Source: Rhodospirillales bacterium (lineage in GTDB: Bacteria; Pseudomonadota; Gammaproteobacteria; Burkholderiales; Burkholderiaceae_D). From it: a stretch of DNA of 48,402 nt. The notes beneath the pieces were generated by a model that worked only from the letters and a program-made list of their open reading frames with translations, made no database searches and was not told where the DNA came from. Position 1 is the first letter of the stretch. Each line of letters opens with the position of its first letter. Below, piece after piece: positions 28,136-38,840 of the stretch. A program made the translations under genes and the position numbers. The stretch lies in contig CAJCID010000214.1 of assembly GCA_903970305.1 (NCBI GenBank), positions 1 through 48,402 of the forward strand, given 5' to 3'.

Positions 28136-28369
28136 ATGAGCAACAAGGGGCAATTACTACAAGACCCATTTTTGAACGTCCTGCGCAAAGAACACATCCC
28201 CGTGTCGATTTACCTCGTCAACGGCATCAAATTGCAGGGACAGATCGAATCCTTTGACCAGTACGTGGTCCTGTTGCGCAACACCGTGACGCAAATGGTC
28301 TACAAGCACGCCATCTCGACGGTTGTGCCGGCGCGCGCGGTCAACTTCAATATCGAAACCACCGAATGA
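28136..28369 (+). CDS. hfq: RNA chaperone Hfq
   Basis: Sm-like hexameric RNA chaperone, 77 residues. Gln9, the Sm1 motif [20 protein letters not shown] and the Sm2 motif [10 protein letters not shown] (Tyr56, Lys57, His58) that form the proximal small-RNA face are intact. The C-terminal tail is short. ATG 28136 with GGAG nine bases ahead fixes the start; the upstream in-frame extension is not family-like. hfq is followed by hflX as in most gamma- and betaproteobacteria. Confidence 0.97.
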   Translation: MSNKGQLLQDPFLNVLRKEHIPVSIYLVNGIKLQGQIESFDQYVVLLRNTVTQMVYKHAISTVVPARAVNFNIETTE

Positions 28370-28408
28370 ACATTTTTCAAGCAGGCAGGGCGAGGGGCGC
28401 GGAACGCA

Positions 28409-29554
28409 TTGGAGACTGAACGGACGCGCGCAGCTCTGGTCGGTGTGGACTTCGGCACCACCGATCAGGCCAATAGTCTTGCCGAACTGGGCCTTCTGGC
28501 CCGTTCTGCCGGTGTTGATGCAGTCCTCCAGATCACCGGCAGGCGCCAGGCGCCCGATCCGGGTCTGTTCGTGGGATCAGGCAAGGCCGAGGAGATCGCC
28601 GCGGCGGTCGCCTCGCACGACCTCGACCTGGTGCTCTTTGATCATGTCCTCTCGGGTGCCCAACAGCGTAACCTCGAGCGGCTCCTGAAGGTGGCCGTCG
28701 TCGATCGGACCAGCCTCATCCTCGACATCTTCGCCCAACGCGCGCAAAGCCACGCCGGCCGCATCCAGGTCGAACTCGCCCAATTGAGCCATCTTTCGAC
28801 GCGGCTGGTGCGCGGCTGGACCCACTTGGAACGTCAGAAGGGCGGTATTGGCCTGCGCGGGCCGGGTGAGACGCAGCTTGAGACCGACCGGCGGTTGATC
28901 GGCGAGCGGGTCAAGATGCTCCGCGTCAAGCTCGAGAAACTGACGCGTCAGCGCACGACCCAAAGGCGCCAGCGTACGCGCCAGGGAGCCTTTGCGGTCT
29001 CCATCGTGGGTTACACCAATGCCGGGAAGTCGACGCTCTTCAATGCGCTCACGCACGCCCAGGCCTATGCGGCCGACCAGCTCTTTGCCACGCTCGATAC
29101 CACCTCGCGACGGCTCTATCTCGAAGGCGCGGGCCAACTCGTTCTGTCCGACACGGTCGGCTTCATCCGCGAATTGCCGCACCAGTTGGTTGAGGCGTTC
29201 AAGGCCACGCTCGAGGAGACGGCCCAGGCTGATCTGCTCTTGCACGTCGTCGATGCGGCAAGCCCTGCGCGTCTTGAGCAGATCGAACAGGTCAATGCCG
29301 TCCTAGCCGAGATCGGCGCAGGAAGCATTCCGCAGATTCTCGTATGGAACAAGATCGACGCCGCGGGCTTGGGGCCTGCCGTGGAGCGCGACGAGTGTGA
29401 TACCATCCGGCGCGTTGCGCTTAGCGCTCAATGCGGCACGGGGATGGAGTTGCTGCGCGGCGCGCTTCTCGAGGCGGCGGTCCATTTTGCCCAAGAGCCT
29501 CCCTTACAAAAGTCCAAAGGACCCGATTCCAGCCTCGTCGAACTGGGTGCCTGA
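28409..29554 (+). CDS. hflX: Ribosome-associated GTPase HflX
   Basis: GTPase that splits stalled or heat-damaged ribosomes, 381 residues. The N-terminal HflX domain contains GLFVGSGKAEEI and ends with the glycine-rich GGIGLRGPGETQLETDRR; a helical hairpin leads to the G domain with GYTNAGKST, DTVGF and NKID. TTG 28409 is the likely start, since LVGVDFG in the fold's first strand is only eight codons later. It lies 39 bp after hfq. Confidence 0.94.
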   Translation: METERTRAALVGVDFGTTDQANSLAELGLLARSAGVDAVLQITGRRQAPDPGLFVGSGKAEEIAAAVASHDLDLVLFDHVLSGAQQRNLERLLKVAVVDRTSLILDIFAQRAQSHAGRIQVELAQLSHLSTRLVRGWTHLERQKGGIGLRGPGETQLETDRRLIGERVKMLRVKLEKLTRQRTTQRRQRTRQGAFAVSIVGYTNAGKSTLFNALTHAQAYAADQLFATLDTTSRRLYLEGAGQLVLSDTVGFIRELPHQLVEAFKATLEETAQADLLLHVVDAASPARLEQIEQVNAVLAEIGAGSIPQILVWNKIDAAGLGPAVERDECDTIRRVALSAQCGTGMELLRGALLEAAVHFAQEPPLQKSKGPDSSLVELGA

Positions 29555-29568
29555 ACCCAGTCATATCT

Positions 29569-30843
29569 ATGCCGAGTTTTAGCCGCGCGCGACCAAGCGC
29601 GCCCCATCCGACACGCCCGAGCCCGTGGACCCTGTCCGAGGGTGACGGACGCAGACCGAAGAGCGACGGGCCCCCTGACCTCGAAGAGCTCTGGCAGGAC
29701 TTCAACCGGCGGTTGCAGGCCCTCTGGGGCCGCCGCGGACGAGGCGGAGGACCGCTCCGGGGGGGCGGGGGCATGCGCGGCCTCGCCATCGCCGCCGGTG
29801 GTGTGGCTGCGGCGCTGTTCGTCATCTGGCTCTTGAGCGGCTTCTACCAGGTGCCCGAGGGATCGGCCGGCATTGTCTTGAATTTCGGCAAGTACAAGGA
29901 CACGAGCGGCCCGGGCCTTTGGTACCACTATCCGTACCCGATCGAGTCCGTCGAGAAGGTCCAGCTCTCGACGGTCCATTCGATCGAGATCGGGCGCAAC
30001 AGCTTGAATCGCGAGACGAACCTGCGCGATTCGTCGATGCTGACCCAAGACGAGAACATCATCGACGTGCCCTTCGCGGTCCAGTATCGCGTCCAGGATG
30101 CGGTCGAGTACTCCTTTAACAATGCCAATCCCGAGGACAGCGTCGAGCAGGCGGCCGAGACGGCCGTGCGCGAGATCGTGGGCCGCAGCAAGATGGACTA
30201 TGTCCTCTATGAAGGGCGCGAGAAGATCCGCAGCGATCTGAAGGAGGCGGTCCAGAAGATCCTCGATAGCTACAAGACCGGCATCTTGGTGACGGGCGTG
30301 ACGCTGGGCAATCTGCAACCGCCCGAGCCGGTCCAGCCGGCGTTCGATGACGCGGTCAAGGCGAACCAGGACCGCGAGCGCTCGAAAAACGAAGGACAGG
30401 CCTATGCCAACGACGTCATTCCGCGGGCGCGCGGCGACGCGAGCCGTCTCATCCTCGAGGCCGAGGGTTACAAGGCCAAGGTTGAGGCCCGGGCGCAGGG
30501 CGACGCCGAGCGCTTCAAGCAGGTCTTGACCGAGTATGCGAAGGCGCCCCAGGTGACCCGCGATCGGATGTTCCTCGAGACGATGGAGGACATCTATGCT
30601 CATTCGGGCAAGGTGCTGGTGGACACGCATGCGAGCGGCAATCTGCTCTACCTCCCCTTGGACAAGCTCATCGAGCAATCGCGTGAAGCCGCCCTGCAGC
30701 CCGCCGCCCCCGGTGCAGCACCCCTCCCGGGCGCGAGCACTCCTGCAGCCGCGAGTGCGCCAGCCACGCCGGCATTTCCCGCGGTGGGTGACGACGCGCG
30801 TTCGCGCGATCCGGCGCGCAGTCGCGAACGGGAGGCCCGTTGA
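29569..30843 (+). CDS. hflK: FtsH protease regulator HflK
   Basis: Membrane-bound SPFH/band 7 protein of 424 residues that with HflC forms a periplasmic cage around FtsH. The N terminus is Gly/Arg-rich (GRRGRGGGPLRGGGG), followed by one membrane helix (about 69-90), the SPFH domain from YQVPEGSAGIVLNFG, and a long helical region (DRERSKNEGQAYANDVIPRA). The C-terminal tail is Ala/Pro-rich. ATG 29569 is 14 bp after hflX. Stop and hflC start overlap (TGATG). Confidence 0.94.
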   Translation: MPSFSRARPSAPHPTRPSPWTLSEGDGRRPKSDGPPDLEELWQDFNRRLQALWGRRGRGGGPLRGGGGMRGLAIAAGGVAAALFVIWLLSGFYQVPEGSAGIVLNFGKYKDTSGPGLWYHYPYPIESVEKVQLSTVHSIEIGRNSLNRETNLRDSSMLTQDENIIDVPFAVQYRVQDAVEYSFNNANPEDSVEQAAETAVREIVGRSKMDYVLYEGREKIRSDLKEAVQKILDSYKTGILVTGVTLGNLQPPEPVQPAFDDAVKANQDRERSKNEGQAYANDVIPRARGDASRLILEAEGYKAKVEARAQGDAERFKQVLTEYAKAPQVTRDRMFLETMEDIYAHSGKVLVDTHASGNLLYLPLDKLIEQSREAALQPAAPGAAPLPGASTPAAASAPATPAFPAVGDDARSRDPARSREREAR

Positions 30844-31733
30844 TGATGACGCGCATCGCCGCAGCGCTCGTCGCCGTGCTGGTCGTGGCGATCGTTCTGA
30901 GTTCGATGATCTTTGTCGTCGATCAGCGTAAGTTCGCGATCGTCTTCACGTTTCAGAAGGTCAAGGAGGTCGTCGCCGAGCCAGGCCTGTACGTCAAGTG
31001 GCCTTACCCGATCGACCAGGTCGTCTTCATCGACAAGCGCATCCAGACCATCGAAGGCGCCCAGCCTGACAAGTACATCACCTCCGAGAAGCGCAATCTC
31101 CTGGTCGATCTGTTCGTCAAATGGCAGGTGATCGATCCGGTGCGCTACTACGTGAGCTTTCATGGCGAGAGCGGTCTCGCGCAGGATCGGCTGACCCAGA
31201 TCATCCGCGCGGGACTGAACGAGGAGTTCACCAAGCGCACCGTCCAGGAAGTCGTCTCGAGCCAGCGCGAGGACGTCATCGATGCCGTGCGCAGCAAGGT
31301 GGTCCACGATGCCAGCGAGGTCGGGATCAAGGTCGTCGATGTACGCTTAAAGCGCGTCGATCTCCTGGCTACGATCACCGAGAGCGTCTATCGGCGCATG
31401 CAGGCCGAGCGGAACCGCGTGGCCAATGCGCTGCGCTCGACCGGGGCAGCCGAGGAGGAGCAGATCAAGGCCGAGGCCGATCGCCAGACCGAGGTGATCC
31501 TCGCTGACGCCTACGAGAAGGCCCAGGCGATCCAGGGCGAGGGCGATGCGCGCGCCTCGCAGATCTATGCCGAGGCGTTCGGACGCGACCCCCAGTTCTA
31601 TGATTTCTACAAGAGTCTGGAGGCCTATCGGCGCTCCTTTGCCGATCATAACAACGTCATCATCGTCGATCCGTCGTCGGAGTTCTTCAAGTACATGAGG
31701 AATCCCGAACTGGGCGCGAGCCAGAAGAAGTAG
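30843..31733 (+). CDS. hflC: FtsH protease regulator HflC
   Basis: Partner of HflK, 296 residues. One N-terminal signal-anchor helix (about 4-24) is followed by the SPFH domain (VDQRKFAIVFTFQKVKEVV, WPYPIDQVVFIDKRIQ) and the conserved C-terminal helices (RNRVANALRSTGAAEEEQIKA, here quoted near the length limit; FYDFYKSLEAYRRSF). ATG 30843 overlaps the hflK stop. With hfq, hflX and hflK it forms the classical hfl locus. Confidence 0.94.
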   Translation: MMTRIAAALVAVLVVAIVLSSMIFVVDQRKFAIVFTFQKVKEVVAEPGLYVKWPYPIDQVVFIDKRIQTIEGAQPDKYITSEKRNLLVDLFVKWQVIDPVRYYVSFHGESGLAQDRLTQIIRAGLNEEFTKRTVQEVVSSQREDVIDAVRSKVVHDASEVGIKVVDVRLKRVDLLATITESVYRRMQAERNRVANALRSTGAAEEEQIKAEADRQTEVILADAYEKAQAIQGEGDARASQIYAEAFGRDPQFYDFYKSLEAYRRSFADHNNVIIVDPSSEFFKYMRNPELGASQKK

Positions 31734-31742
31734 GGCGCGGCG

Positions 31743-31934
31743 ATGGTGGCCGCGGTCGTGGCAGCATTCGCCTTGCTGCTGATTTTTGAGGGGCTCATGC
31801 CGTTCGCAGCACCCGGGCGCTGGAAGGACACGTTTCGCCGGATACTCGAGTTCACCGATGGCCAGATCCGGTTTCTGGGATTGATCTCGATCGTGGTCGG
31901 GTTGATTCTTCTCTTCGTCGTAAGCCTGTTCTGA
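31743..31934 (+). CDS. DUF2065 small membrane protein (YjeT family)
   Basis: Protein of 63 residues with two hydrophobic helices: [19 protein letters not shown] at the N terminus and [20 protein letters not shown] at the C terminus, joined by the conserved [19 protein letters not shown]. This is the YjeT/DUF2065 family, routinely found between hflC and purA. Function is unknown; context suggests a link to HflKC-FtsH. It begins 9 bp after hflC. The stop codon lies in the palindrome TGATTTAAAATCA. Confidence 0.87.
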   Translation: MVAAVVAAFALLLIFEGLMPFAAPGRWKDTFRRILEFTDGQIRFLGLISIVVGLILLFVVSLF

Positions 31935-32013
31935 TTTAAAATCAACGTTTTGGCTACTTCCCGCGCTTTCGCCGCGTAGCTTACGCGCCTGTCCCCCGGA
32001 CCCCGTCCCCATC

Positions 32014-33177
32014 ATGCCCGCCTGGTTGCTACCTGAGTCGATCTCCGACATCCTGCCGGCTGAGGCGCGCCGTATCGAGGAGTTGCGGCGTACCCTTTTG
32101 GATCTTTTTCGGACCTACGGTTACGAGCTCGTGATGCCGCCCCTATTGGAGTACACCGAGTCGCTGCTCTCGGGAACCGGACGGGACATGGATCTCCAGA
32201 TGTTCAAGCTGATCGACCAGATCTCAGGGCGGACCATGGGACTGCGCGCCGACATCACGCCCCAGGTCGCGCGTATCGATGCACATCTGCTCAATCGCAA
32301 GGGCGTGACGCGCCTGTGTTATGCCGGCAGCGTCGTGCACACGCGGCCCCAGGCGTTGTCGTCGACTCGTGAGCCCCTGCAGGTGGGCGCCGAGATCTAC
32401 GGCCATGCCGGTCCCGAAGCCGATCTCGAGGTCCAGGAACTGCTCCTTGCTGCGCTCGCCCGGGTCGGCCTGCGCGAGGTGCGGCTCGATCTCGGTCATG
32501 CGGAGGTGCTAAGGGCCATTCTTGCAGGCGATCCGGCCGGTTTTGTCGTGGCCGAGGAGGTCTATGCCTGCCTGCAGGCCAAAGACCGCGAGGGTCTGGC
32601 CCTGTTGTCGGGCTTGGCGGGCACAACGAGCCGGGCGCTGATCGAATTGTGCGAGCTCTACGGTGGAGTCGAGGTGATCAGCCGGGCGCGCGCGAGCCTG
32701 CCAAAGCTGCCCCGGATCGCCCGCGCGCTCGATGAACTCGAGCAGCTTGTGGCCGATCTGAACATCGCCGAGGTGACCATCGATCTGGCCGACATCCGCG
32801 GCTACTACTACCATACCGGGGCGATGTTCTCGGCCTATTGCCCGGGCCTGCCGAGCGCCATTGCGCGCGGCGGGCGCTACGATCAAGTGGGCGAGGCTTT
32901 CGGGCGCGCCCGGCCGGCAGCCGGATTCAGCCTGTACCTGAGGGATTTGGCGCCGCTGCTTGGCCAGACCGCAGTGCCCTCGGCCATCCGTGCGCCCTGG
33001 TCGAAGGACCAGGCGCTGCGTAGCCTCCTCGCACAGCTGCGTGCGCAAGGCGAGATCGTGATCCAAGCGCTCCCCGGGCACGAGCATGAACTGGAAGAAT
33101 TCCATTGCGACCGTGTCCTGTTGCGCCGCGGCGCGGCCTGGGTGATCGAGCCCCTTTCCGGGGACGCTCCCGCATGA
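32014..33177 (+). CDS. hisZ: ATP phosphoribosyltransferase regulatory subunit HisZ
   Basis: Class II synthetase-like protein without aminoacylation activity, 387 residues, which combines with the short form of HisG to make the first enzyme of histidine synthesis. The fold is visible in [32 protein letters not shown] (motif 2 region) and [13 protein letters not shown] with [15 protein letters not shown]. The presence of hisZ implies a short HisG elsewhere in the genome. It precedes purA, the usual betaproteobacterial arrangement. Confidence 0.92.
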   Translation: MPAWLLPESISDILPAEARRIEELRRTLLDLFRTYGYELVMPPLLEYTESLLSGTGRDMDLQMFKLIDQISGRTMGLRADITPQVARIDAHLLNRKGVTRLCYAGSVVHTRPQALSSTREPLQVGAEIYGHAGPEADLEVQELLLAALARVGLREVRLDLGHAEVLRAILAGDPAGFVVAEEVYACLQAKDREGLALLSGLAGTTSRALIELCELYGGVEVISRARASLPKLPRIARALDELEQLVADLNIAEVTIDLADIRGYYYHTGAMFSAYCPGLPSAIARGGRYDQVGEAFGRARPAAGFSLYLRDLAPLLGQTAVPSAIRAPWSKDQALRSLLAQLRAQGEIVIQALPGHEHELEEFHCDRVLLRRGAAWVIEPLSGDAPA

Positions 33178-34515
<1,338 letters not shown>

Positions 34516-34528
34516 GGATCCAGACGCG

Positions 34529-35074
34529 ATGACCCGTCTGCCTTCAACCGATGCGGACCTCTGGGTGAGCTGGGACGAATATCACCGCACGGTCGAGCGG
34601 CTTTGCATGTTGCTCTACGAATCCGGCTGGAGGTTCGACCAGGTGCTGTGTCTGGCGCGCGGCGGACTGCGCGTGGGCGACGTGGTCTCGCGTATCTTCG
34701 ACTTGCCGCTTGCAATCCTTGCGACCAGTTCTTACCGGGCAGCAGGCGGAACGCTCCAGGGTCGTCTCGATATTGCCGAGCACATCACCTCGACGCGGGG
34801 CGCCATCGCAGGCAAGCTCCTCCTGGTCGACGATCTGGTCGACTCGGGCGTGACGCTCGACGAGGTCGCGCGGCACCTCTCCGAGCAGTTTCCAGAGATC
34901 ACCGAAGTGCGCACCGCAGTACTCTGGTGGAAGGCTTCCTCGCGCATCAAGCCGGATTTTTATGTCGAGCACCTGCCGACCAATCCGTGGATTCATCAAC
35001 CCTTCGAGGACTACGATACCCTAAGGCCAGAGCAGTTGGCCGCCTGGATGAAGCGCGGCACGACCCGCCCTTGA
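34529..35074 (+). CDS. Phosphoribosyltransferase (xanthine/hypoxanthine type)
   Basis: Type I phosphoribosyltransferase of 181 residues. The PRPP-binding motif is LLLVDDLVDSGVTL, and the upstream strand VLCLARGGLRVGDVVSRIFD with the hood FYVEHLPTNPWIHQPFE matches bacterial xanthine/hypoxanthine PRTases. Purine salvage is inferred from fold and from its position directly after purA. ATG 34529 follows AAGGA by eleven bases; a TTG at 34508 overlapping purA is possible. The 277 bp after it contain no gene. Confidence 0.85.
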   Translation: MTRLPSTDADLWVSWDEYHRTVERLCMLLYESGWRFDQVLCLARGGLRVGDVVSRIFDLPLAILATSSYRAAGGTLQGRLDIAEHITSTRGAIAGKLLLVDDLVDSGVTLDEVARHLSEQFPEITEVRTAVLWWKASSRIKPDFYVEHLPTNPWIHQPFEDYDTLRPEQLAAWMKRGTTRP

Positions 35075-35334
35075 TGGGGTGCGGTTTGGGCCAATTGGCG
35101 ATGGATCGCCGAGGTGCCTTCGGGAATGCCGGACTTTGTTCGGGGTTCTGGCGCCTCAGGTAGAATACGTGCGCAACGTGCGTCGTGCCCTGAGCCTGGA
35201 GGATAAGACCTCGCGCAGCGGCGATGTGCAATGACCGGAACGAGCCGTGAGAAGGAGATGAGGCTTGACTCCGAACCCGGGCAAAGTTGCCCAGATATCC
35301 TACCCTGAACCCCGCAATCCGCGACCTTTAGAGT

Positions 35335-35351
35335 TGAGCGCAAAACGCTCA
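35335..35351 (-). terminator. Hairpin directly after tRNA-Leu(CAG)
   Basis: On the minus strand TGAGCG-TTTTG-CGCTCA, a six-base-pair stem, begins one base after the tRNA CCA. No U-run follows, so it may act in 3' processing or as a weak terminator. Confidence 0.35.
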
Positions 35352-35438
35352 TGGTGCCCAGAAGAGGACTCGAACCTCCACAGTGTTGCCACCGCTAGGA
35401 CCTGAACCTAGTGCGTCTACCAATTCCGCCATCTGGGC
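35352..35438 (-). tRNA. tRNA-Leu(CAG)
   Basis: An 87-nt class II tRNA with encoded CCA. The acceptor stem is GCCCAGA/TCTGGGC, the anticodon stem CTAGG/CCTAG encloses TTCAGGT, so the anticodon is CAG (codon CUG). A long variable arm and the GTTCGAGTC T-loop sequence are present. The gene is divergent from rnr and has its own promoter in the short gap between them. Confidence 0.97.
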
Positions 35439-35463
35439 ACGATGCGGCTAAAGCGAACGCAGG

Positions 35464-35491
35464 ATTGTAAAGAGATTGCCCAATTTGTCAA
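35464..35491 (-). promoter_or_regulatory. Promoter of tRNA-Leu(CAG), overlapping the rnr 5' end
   Basis: On the minus strand TTGACA (35486-35491) and TACAAT (35464-35469) are separated by 16 bp, almost consensus sigma-70. The start point would be about 20 bp before the tRNA. Both possible TTG starts of rnr (35476 and 35485) lie within this promoter. Confidence 0.7.
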
Positions 35492-38001
35492 CCGAGAAGA
35501 ACACACCACCACCACGTCCCGAAGGGGAAACGAAGCCCCCACGCCGCGAGTCCTCGAAGACCGCGCGCGCCGGCCAGGAGAGCCCGGGCGCTCCTCCACG
35601 CTTCGAGTTTGCCATTCCCAGTCGGGAGGACATGCTGCGCGAATTGCGCAGTGCCGATCGGCCGCTCACGCCTACCCAGCTCGCCCAGCGGCTCAAGGTC
35701 GATGGCAACGGCATGGAAGGTTATGAGCGACGCTTGGCGGCCATGGAGCGCGATGGCCAGCTCATGCCCAATCGCAAGGGCGTCCTGCTCTTGTCGACCA
35801 AGCTTGACTTCATTGCCGGACGCGTCGTCGGGCACCGCGACGGTTATGGCTTCCTGATCCGCGACGATGGGGTCAGGCCCGACCTTTGGCTGGCCCCCAA
35901 GGAGATGCTCAAGGTCCTCCATGGGGACCGGGTGCTCGTCAAGCCGACCGGTTCGGACTACCGCGGCAAACCTGAGGGAGTCATCGTTGAGGTCACCGAG
36001 CGCCGCACCAACAAGCTCGTCGGGCGCCTGCTCAATGAGCGCGGCGTGTTCGTCGTGGTCCCCGAGGACCAACGCATCAAGCACGACATCCTGATCACGC
36101 CCGGCGAGACCCGCAAAGCCCAGCCCGGACAGGTGGTGACCGTCGAGATCGTCGAGCAGCCCTCGCGCTACACCCAGCCGATCGGGCGTATCGCCGAAGT
36201 GTTGGGTGAGATCGATGATCCAGGCATGGAAATCGAAATCGCGGTGCGCAAGTTCGACGTGCCGCACCTGTTTCCCTCTGCGGTCCTGGCCCAGGCCGAA
36301 CGCCTGCCCGAAGCGGTCCTGAAGAAGGATCTTGCCCAGCGCGTGGATCTGCGCGATCTGCCCCTTGTGACCATCGATGGCGAGGACGCGCGCGACTTTG
36401 ACGATGCGGTCTACTGCGAGCCGCTCGAGGGCCGGCGCAGCGGCTGGCGCCTCTTGGTGGCGATCGCCGATGTGAGTCACTATGTCGCCCCGGGGACGCC
36501 TCTGGACGAGGAGGCTTTTGAGCGCAGCACGTCGGTCTATTTCCCGCGGCGCGTCATCCCGATGTTGCCTGAGAAGTTGTCCAACGGCCTGTGTTCGCTC
36601 AACCCGCATGTCGATCGGCTCGTGCTCGTGTGCGACATGGTGGTCAATGCCGCCGGAGAGGTGACGGCCTATCAGTTCTTCAACGCGGTCATGCACTCGG
36701 CCGCGCGCCTGACCTATAACGAGGTGGCGAGCATCCTCGCCGCGCCAGAAGGGCCCACTGCACAATTGCGCAGCGCGATCGTGCCGCAGTTGGTGAATCT
36801 CTACGCGCTGTTCAAGGCGCTCCTTGCGGCGCGCCATGTCCGCGGGGCCATCGATTTCGACACGACCGAAACCTATATCGTGTGCGACCCCCAGGGTAAG
36901 ATCGAGCAGATCGTGCCACGCACGCGCAACGATGCGCACAAGCTCATCGAGGAATGCATGCTCGCGGCCAACGTGTGCGCGGCCGACTTCATGACTCGGA
37001 TGAAGCACCCCGGACTGTACCGGGTGCATGACGGCCCCACGCCCGAGAAGCTCGCCAATCTGCGGACTTTCCTGAAGACGCTCGGCCTGACCTTGGCGGG
37101 CGGGGATGCACCGCAGGCGAGCGACTACCTTGCGCTGACCGAGCGCATCCGTAACCGGCCTGACGCGCCGCTGCTTCAGACAATGCTGCTGCGTTCGATG
37201 CAGCAGGCCATCTACAGCCCGGACAACGGCGGCCACTTTGGCCTCGCCTACCCGGCCTACGCTCATTTCACCTCACCCATCCGACGCTATCCGGATCTGT
37301 TGACCCACCGGGTCATCAAGGCCATCCTCGCGGCGAAGAAGTACATCCCCGCCTTGCCCCGCAGCGACGATGAGCCTTTCGAAATCGCTCGCGCGCGGAC
37401 GCCGAGCAAAGAGGAGACCCAGCGCATCCACATGATCTGGGAGCAGTTCGGTCTGCAATGTTCGGCCAACGAACGGCGTGCCGATGAGGCCAGCCGCGAT
37501 GTCGAGGCCTGGCTGAAGTGCTATTTCATGCGCGAGAAAGTCGGCGAGCAGTTCCGCGGCACGATCTCGGGGGTCGCCCCATTTGGCGTGTTCGTGACCC
37601 TAAACGACCTGTTCGTCGAGGGTCTCGTGCACGTCTCCGAACTGGGCACCGACTATTTCCAGTTTAACGAGGCGATGCACGAGCTGCGCGGCGAGCGCAC
37701 CGGGCAGCGTTTTCGGTTGACCGATCCCCTCACGGTCCAGGTGTCGCGCGTGGACCTCGAGGCACGCAAGATCGAGTTCCGGCTCGTGCGCGGGGCGACT
37801 TACCAGGAATTGATGCGGGGCGTGTTGCCCGAGGATCCCGCCGGGGCACGCAAGACGGTCGTGCGTACCGCTGGCAAGCGCGCCGCCAAGCCGCGCGAGA
37901 CCGGGGGCACGCCAGCCCCGCTCGAGCATGTCAAATCGGCCGGTCGGGCCCGCAAGACCTCGGCCAAGCCTGCCGGCAAGGCGACGCGGCGCAAACGCTA
38001 G
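35476..38001 (+). CDS. rnr: Ribonuclease R
   Basis: Processive 3'-5' exoribonuclease able to degrade structured RNA, 841 residues. After a Pro/Arg-rich leader comes the HTH-like region starting IPSREDMLRELRSADRPLT, two cold-shock-type OB folds, the RNB catalytic domain (DGEDARDFDDAVYCE with the metal aspartates), an S1 domain (FRGTISGVAPFGVFVTLNDL), and a basic Lys/Arg tail. The start is uncertain: TTG 35476 or TTG 35485, with no ATG before the conserved region. rlmB begins 3 bp after the stop, the usual rnr-rlmB pair. Confidence 0.93.
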   Translation: MPNLSTEKNTPPPRPEGETKPPRRESSKTARAGQESPGAPPRFEFAIPSREDMLRELRSADRPLTPTQLAQRLKVDGNGMEGYERRLAAMERDGQLMPNRKGVLLLSTKLDFIAGRVVGHRDGYGFLIRDDGVRPDLWLAPKEMLKVLHGDRVLVKPTGSDYRGKPEGVIVEVTERRTNKLVGRLLNERGVFVVVPEDQRIKHDILITPGETRKAQPGQVVTVEIVEQPSRYTQPIGRIAEVLGEIDDPGMEIEIAVRKFDVPHLFPSAVLAQAERLPEAVLKKDLAQRVDLRDLPLVTIDGEDARDFDDAVYCEPLEGRRSGWRLLVAIADVSHYVAPGTPLDEEAFERSTSVYFPRRVIPMLPEKLSNGLCSLNPHVDRLVLVCDMVVNAAGEVTAYQFFNAVMHSAARLTYNEVASILAAPEGPTAQLRSAIVPQLVNLYALFKALLAARHVRGAIDFDTTETYIVCDPQGKIEQIVPRTRNDAHKLIEECMLAANVCAADFMTRMKHPGLYRVHDGPTPEKLANLRTFLKTLGLTLAGGDAPQASDYLALTERIRNRPDAPLLQTMLLRSMQQAIYSPDNGGHFGLAYPAYAHFTSPIRRYPDLLTHRVIKAILAAKKYIPALPRSDDEPFEIARARTPSKEETQRIHMIWEQFGLQCSANERRADEASRDVEAWLKCYFMREKVGEQFRGTISGVAPFGVFVTLNDLFVEGLVHVSELGTDYFQFNEAMHELRGERTGQRFRLTDPLTVQVSRVDLEARKIEFRLVRGATYQELMRGVLPEDPAGARKTVVRTAGKRAAKPRETGGTPAPLEHVKSAGRARKTSAKPAGKATRRKR

Positions 38002-38004
38002 GCC

Positions 38005-38744
38005 ATGGCACGCGATCGGGTCCTGTTCGGCTTTCACGCGCTCCTTGCGCGGCTACGCCAGGATCCGAGGAGCCTCGGCGAGATCTACGTCGAGGCCGGT
38101 CGGCGCGACGGTCGCATGCAGGACTTCATCAAGGCGATCGAGGCGCAGGGTCTACGCGCGCTCACCGTGGAGCGGTCGCGGCTCGATGGGATCGTCGGAC
38201 ATCCACGCCACCAGGGCGTGGCCGCCACGGCGGCGCCGCTTGCTTTGACGCACAGTGTCGATGACCTCCTCGATCAGCTGGCCGAACCGCCACTCTTGTT
38301 GATCCTGGACGGCATCACCGATCCCCATAACCTCGGGGCGTGCCTGCGCGTGGCCGACGGGGCGGGCGCCCACGCCGTGATCGCTCCCAAGGACCGTGCC
38401 TGTGGCCTGAACGCGACTGCCGCCAAGGTGGCGAGCGGCGCCGCCGAAAGCGTGCCTTATATCACCGTCACCAACCTGGCCCGCACGCTGCGCGAATTGA
38501 AGGAGCGGGACGTGCGCATCGTCGGTACCTCTGAGGACGCGGCGCGACCGTCTATCAGTCGGATCTCGTGGGACCGCTCGCGCTCGTCATCGGCGCAGAG
38601 GGGGAGGGCATGCGCCGCTTGACGCGCGAGACCTGCGACTTATTGGTCTCGATCCCGATGGCAGGCGTCGTGGAAAGTCTCAACGCGAGCGTGGCGGCTG
38701 CCGTGGTCCTCTACGAGGCCGGGCGCCAGCGCCGGGCGGTCTGA
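38005..38744 (+). pseudogene. rlmB: rlmB, 23S rRNA Gm2251 methyltransferase, frameshifted
   Basis: SpoU-family 2'-O-methyltransferase. The first frame holds the substrate-binding domain ([19 protein letters not shown]) and motif 1 ([18 protein letters not shown]) to about residue 181 ([10 protein letters not shown]). The same frame then runs into unrelated sequence and stops at 38622. The rest of the enzyme is intact in the next frame from 38547 to the TGA at 38742: [20 protein letters not shown] (motif 2) and [18 protein letters not shown] (motif 3). One missing base near 38539-38547, in the G/C-rich run GCGGCGCG, explains this. Neither frame alone gives an active enzyme. It could be a real mutation or a sequencing or assembly error. 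Confidence 0.85.
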
Positions 38745-38840
38745 CGCAAAACGCGCGGGACAGGCTCGACAAAGACCAAGCCGTTGCTTCCCGTAACTCA
38801 CTACTTTAGGTCACGACTCGGCAAGTACCATGAGGGCCGC

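Noticed and set aside
31932-31944. TGATTTAAAATCA as a terminator after DUF2065
   Set aside because: The palindrome leaves a one-base centre, so no stable hairpin loop forms, and there is no U-tract. It may include a -10-like TAAAAT, but the -35 is weak.
35161-35330. Possible 6S-like small RNA (TAGAAT box, CCCTGAGCC, hairpin GGGCA-AAGT-TGCCC)
   Set aside because: I could not find complementary terminal arms, and the -35 spacing to TAGAAT is poor (TTGTTC at 19 bp). A covariance-model search would decide.
35488-37266. Long open minus-strand frame opposite rnr
   Set aside because: Same reasoning: it is the complement of conserved RNase R codons.
38539-38552. Programmed frameshifting in rlmB
   Set aside because: There is no slippery heptamer or stimulatory structure, and the family does not use frameshifting. 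A base deletion or error is simpler.
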